Positions 24,478-24,775 of a DNA stretch of 24,775 nt are shown here, piece by piece (positions within the stretch are counted from its first letter, which is position 1; every line of letters starts with the position of its first letter). A program made the position numbers and the translations under genes. The stretch covers positions 1 to 24,775 of the forward strand of contig JBIIJL010000029.1 of NCBI GenBank assembly GCA_044233795.1, in the 5' to 3' direction. This stretch comes from JBIIJL01 sp044233795. GTDB lineage: Bacteria > Pseudomonadota > Gammaproteobacteria > Legionellales > Legionellaceae. The notes beneath the pieces were generated by a model, which did not search any database, had not been told where the DNA came from, and was given only the letters and a program-made list of their open reading frames with translations.

Positions 24478-24775
24478 ATGCCAAGACACGCCGATGAAGG
24501 TCTTTATAGCAATGCAGTGAAGTGGATTGAAGAAAACACTCAACACCGAAGCATTCCACGCGAGATATAAGAGGCTTTTTTGCGTTTTAAGACATTAGCT
24601 TCAGAGAATAAAATTCAGCTGCTAATCAGCTTAAATGCGCTGAGCGGATTACCCCAAGAGATTAAAGAGTCTTTGCCCTGGCTGAGGTTTGAATTAGAGC
24701 AGATGTATAGCCCAGCTAGCCTCCCTGATGAACTAGCTCCGATAATTGGAGCTCATTTAGCGGGCCCTGATAAAA
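24478..24775 (+). pseudogene. unknown gene interrupted by an in-frame stop, partial
   Basis: An ATG at 24478 with GGAG 8 bases upstream opens a frame of 30 codons (MPRHADEGLYSNAVKWIEEN...IPREI) that ends at TAA (24568-24570). The same frame then stays open to the window edge, 68 more codons, with good protein character (EAFLRFKTLASENKIQLLISL, then LPWLRFELEQM). A single base change, for example CAA to TAA, explains it. Alternatively a second product starts at TTG 24580, which has AAGAGG 5 bases upstream. I recognise no family; the helical, leucine-rich text and the context would fit a large accessory or effector protein. The end lies outside the window. Confidence 0.55.

Overview
The window looks like a stretch of chromosome from a Legionella-type gammaproteobacterium. 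This is inference from gene content and protein character, not from a search: an L25/Ctc-type rplY with an acidic tail, an rplY-pth-ychF block, rplU-rpmA-obgE, E. coli-like tRNA-Glu and tRNA-Ala genes, a moderately AT-rich base composition, and several long unrecognised proteins of the kind often found beside housekeeping genes in Legionellales. Most genes are housekeeping; the accessory material sits between them.

Layout. 1-3829: a partial SPOR-domain lipoprotein (minus strand, running off the left edge), an unknown 215-residue membrane protein, an HD-domain dGTPase (dgt), a tRNA-Ala/tRNA-Glu/tRNA-Glu array on the minus strand with its own promoter, a small ribbon-helix-helix-like protein, and about 480 bases without a convincing gene. 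3830-5755: an unknown 641-residue protein with a disordered, proline/serine-rich tail, a candidate secreted effector. 5779-7943: an overlapping minus-strand operon of an FAD oxidoreductase, xseB (exonuclease VII small subunit) and ispA (farnesyl diphosphate synthase). 8029-9381: radA. 9458-9934: a broken IS5-like transposase ending in a perfect 21-bp inverted repeat. 10067-14452: a compact four-gene tripartite export operon on the minus strand (lipoprotein adaptor, ABC ATPase, ABC-2 permease, TolC-like outer-membrane lipoprotein). 14627-18774: mutS, then divergently a small AAEP-repeat lipoprotein and cinA. 18730-20560: rplU-rpmA-obgE on the minus strand, with obgE overlapping the 3' end of cinA. 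20762-23252: rplY, pth and ychF. 23367-23468: a short element with terminal inverted repeats resembling a MITE. 23466-24020: an NADPH-dependent FMN reductase. 24478-24775: an unknown reading frame interrupted by an in-frame TAA and cut by the right edge.

How the parts fit. DNA maintenance genes (mutS, radA, xseB, dgt, the CinA N-terminal domain) and translation genes (rplU, rpmA, obgE, rplY, pth, ychF, tRNAs) make up the core. The export operon is one functional unit: substrate taken at the inner membrane by the ATPase/permease, passed through the lipid-anchored adaptor and out through the outer-membrane factor. Points most worth a second look: the apparent ATT start of the adaptor, the two elements whose ends share a TAGGG-n3-GTTG-like motif, the near-perfect 40-base palindrome between rplY and pth, the 641-residue unknown, the loss of catalytic residues in the CinA C-terminal domain, and the interrupted gene at the right edge.
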